A stretch of 32,641 nt of DNA from contig NW_014577085.1 in assembly GCF_000485595.1 (NCBI RefSeq), positions 181,179 through 213,819 on the forward strand, given 5' to 3'. Under the pieces are notes generated by a model. That model did no database searches and was not told the DNA's origin. It worked only from the letters and a program-made list of their open reading frames with translations. Origin of the DNA: Priapulus caudatus (Eukaryota > Priapulida > Priapulimorpha > Priapulimorphida > Priapulidae). This document shows, in pieces, positions 32,104 through 32,641 of this stretch. Position 1 is the first letter of the stretch. Each line of letters opens with the position of its first letter. A program made the translations under genes and the position numbers.

Positions 32104-32332
32104 GGTCGTTGTCGTATCAGGTACTACAGATATGTACCCGAGGTAGTTTTTAGGTTTGTTTAGTTTAATGAAATTGGTTTATATTTTTATATGAGGTCAT
32201 GTTTAGGGTTATGGGTTGGCTAGGGCTAGGGTTACGGTAGGGTACCTTCTGTAGTACAAGTGGTACACTTTGTTGTATCACCATATATGTACGCTCGGGT
32301 ACATATCTGTGTACCTGATAACGACAACGACC
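32104..32332. mobile_element. 229-bp element with ~39-bp terminal inverted repeats
   Basis: Left arm 32104-32142 begins GGTCGTTGTCGTATCAGGTA and ends GATATGTACCCGAG. The right arm 32294-32332 is its complement with only one-base differences (a missing T and a shifted C/T). The interior is T/G-rich (TTTATATTTTTATATGAGG, GGGTTAGGG-like steps) with no coding capacity. A short MITE is the simplest reading. No clear target duplication. Confidence 0.75.
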
Positions 32333-32641
32333 GCGCTTAAGCCTACTGGCGCTTATGTTCGTAAGTCACGCTGCTATCGTCACATATACCAGGTACATAC
32401 CCTTGCGGGATAGGACAGATTATCCTTGCACCATAGGACACGCTAACTTTCTACGGTGGAACATTTCAACCATGTGATAGCCTATACCGTTCTACCATAT
32501 AACCCCTTGATAGGCCATTCTTGGAAGCTACTGTTATAGGGTGTGGACAAGCCCGGTGGTGGGATACATGCTACCCTTGTGACCAGGTGGTGCTCTTACT
32601 GCAAACTTAACCCACCATCACCAACTGCGGGTTGGTCAACC
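32333..32641. other. Unique DNA to window end, no gene seen
   Basis: No open frame or repeat supported. ACCAGGTACATACCC near 32388 resembles the GGTACNNACAGATATGTACCC arm of the preceding element loosely. Confidence 0.4.

Overview
The window reads as non-coding nuclear DNA of a eukaryote, most likely a marine invertebrate of lophotrochozoan type. That placement is an inference from its repeat content: dispersed elements of styles I associate with molluscs, brachiopods and annelids, Helitron and non-LTR retrotransposon remnants, and very long GT/GC-type microsatellites. No operons, ribosome-binding sites, tRNA, rRNA or CRISPR array could be found. A run of 10 Ns at 11620-11629 and indel-rich tandem arrays indicate a draft assembly. 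No complete protein-coding gene can be supported; almost every long open frame lies in low-complexity or tandem DNA.

Layout. 1-4500: unique DNA with one copy of a dispersed repeat ('family A', 693-1520) and a 622-bp inverted-repeat element ('family B', 3878-4499). 4500-7620: GC-rich low-complexity block made of CTG/GTCGCTG repeats, a 440-bp C-rich tract, a 620-bp GT/GTGC array and a GCC run. 7620-9745: unique DNA holding a 48-bp near-perfect palindrome flanked by a 7-bp direct repeat. 9746-11702: a 31-bp minisatellite open in all three forward frames for much of its length, a short protein-like frame on the minus strand, a decayed non-LTR retrotransposon 3' end, and an AGC array that begins about where the retrotransposon stops and contains the gap. 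11703-15944: mostly unique with small repeats and one strong G-quadruplex motif. 15945-17598: a second family B element, then a 1.3-kb minus-strand Helitron remnant with recognisable helicase motifs and a hairpin-CTAG terminus. 17599-20370: unique DNA, a CGAA array, an imperfect foldback flanked by a 5-bp repeat, and a second family A copy whose internal ~295-bp module is tandemly repeated. 20371-29790: unique DNA broken by large AC, GT and CT arrays, several foldbacks, a short minisatellite, a candidate exon on the minus strand, and a perfect 38-bp palindrome flanked by a 7-bp direct repeat. 29791-32034: a ~2.2-kb array of ~23-bp units interrupted by a 202-bp inverted-repeat insertion. 32104-32332: a 229-bp element with 39-bp terminal inverted repeats.

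The most interesting signal is a set of tiny palindromes (8313-8360, 28881-28918, more weakly 19048-19109 and 22358-22404). Three are bounded by short direct repeats and two share terminal sequence, which looks like insertion of very small foldback elements. No genes act together here; the content is mobile-element decay plus tandem-repeat growth.
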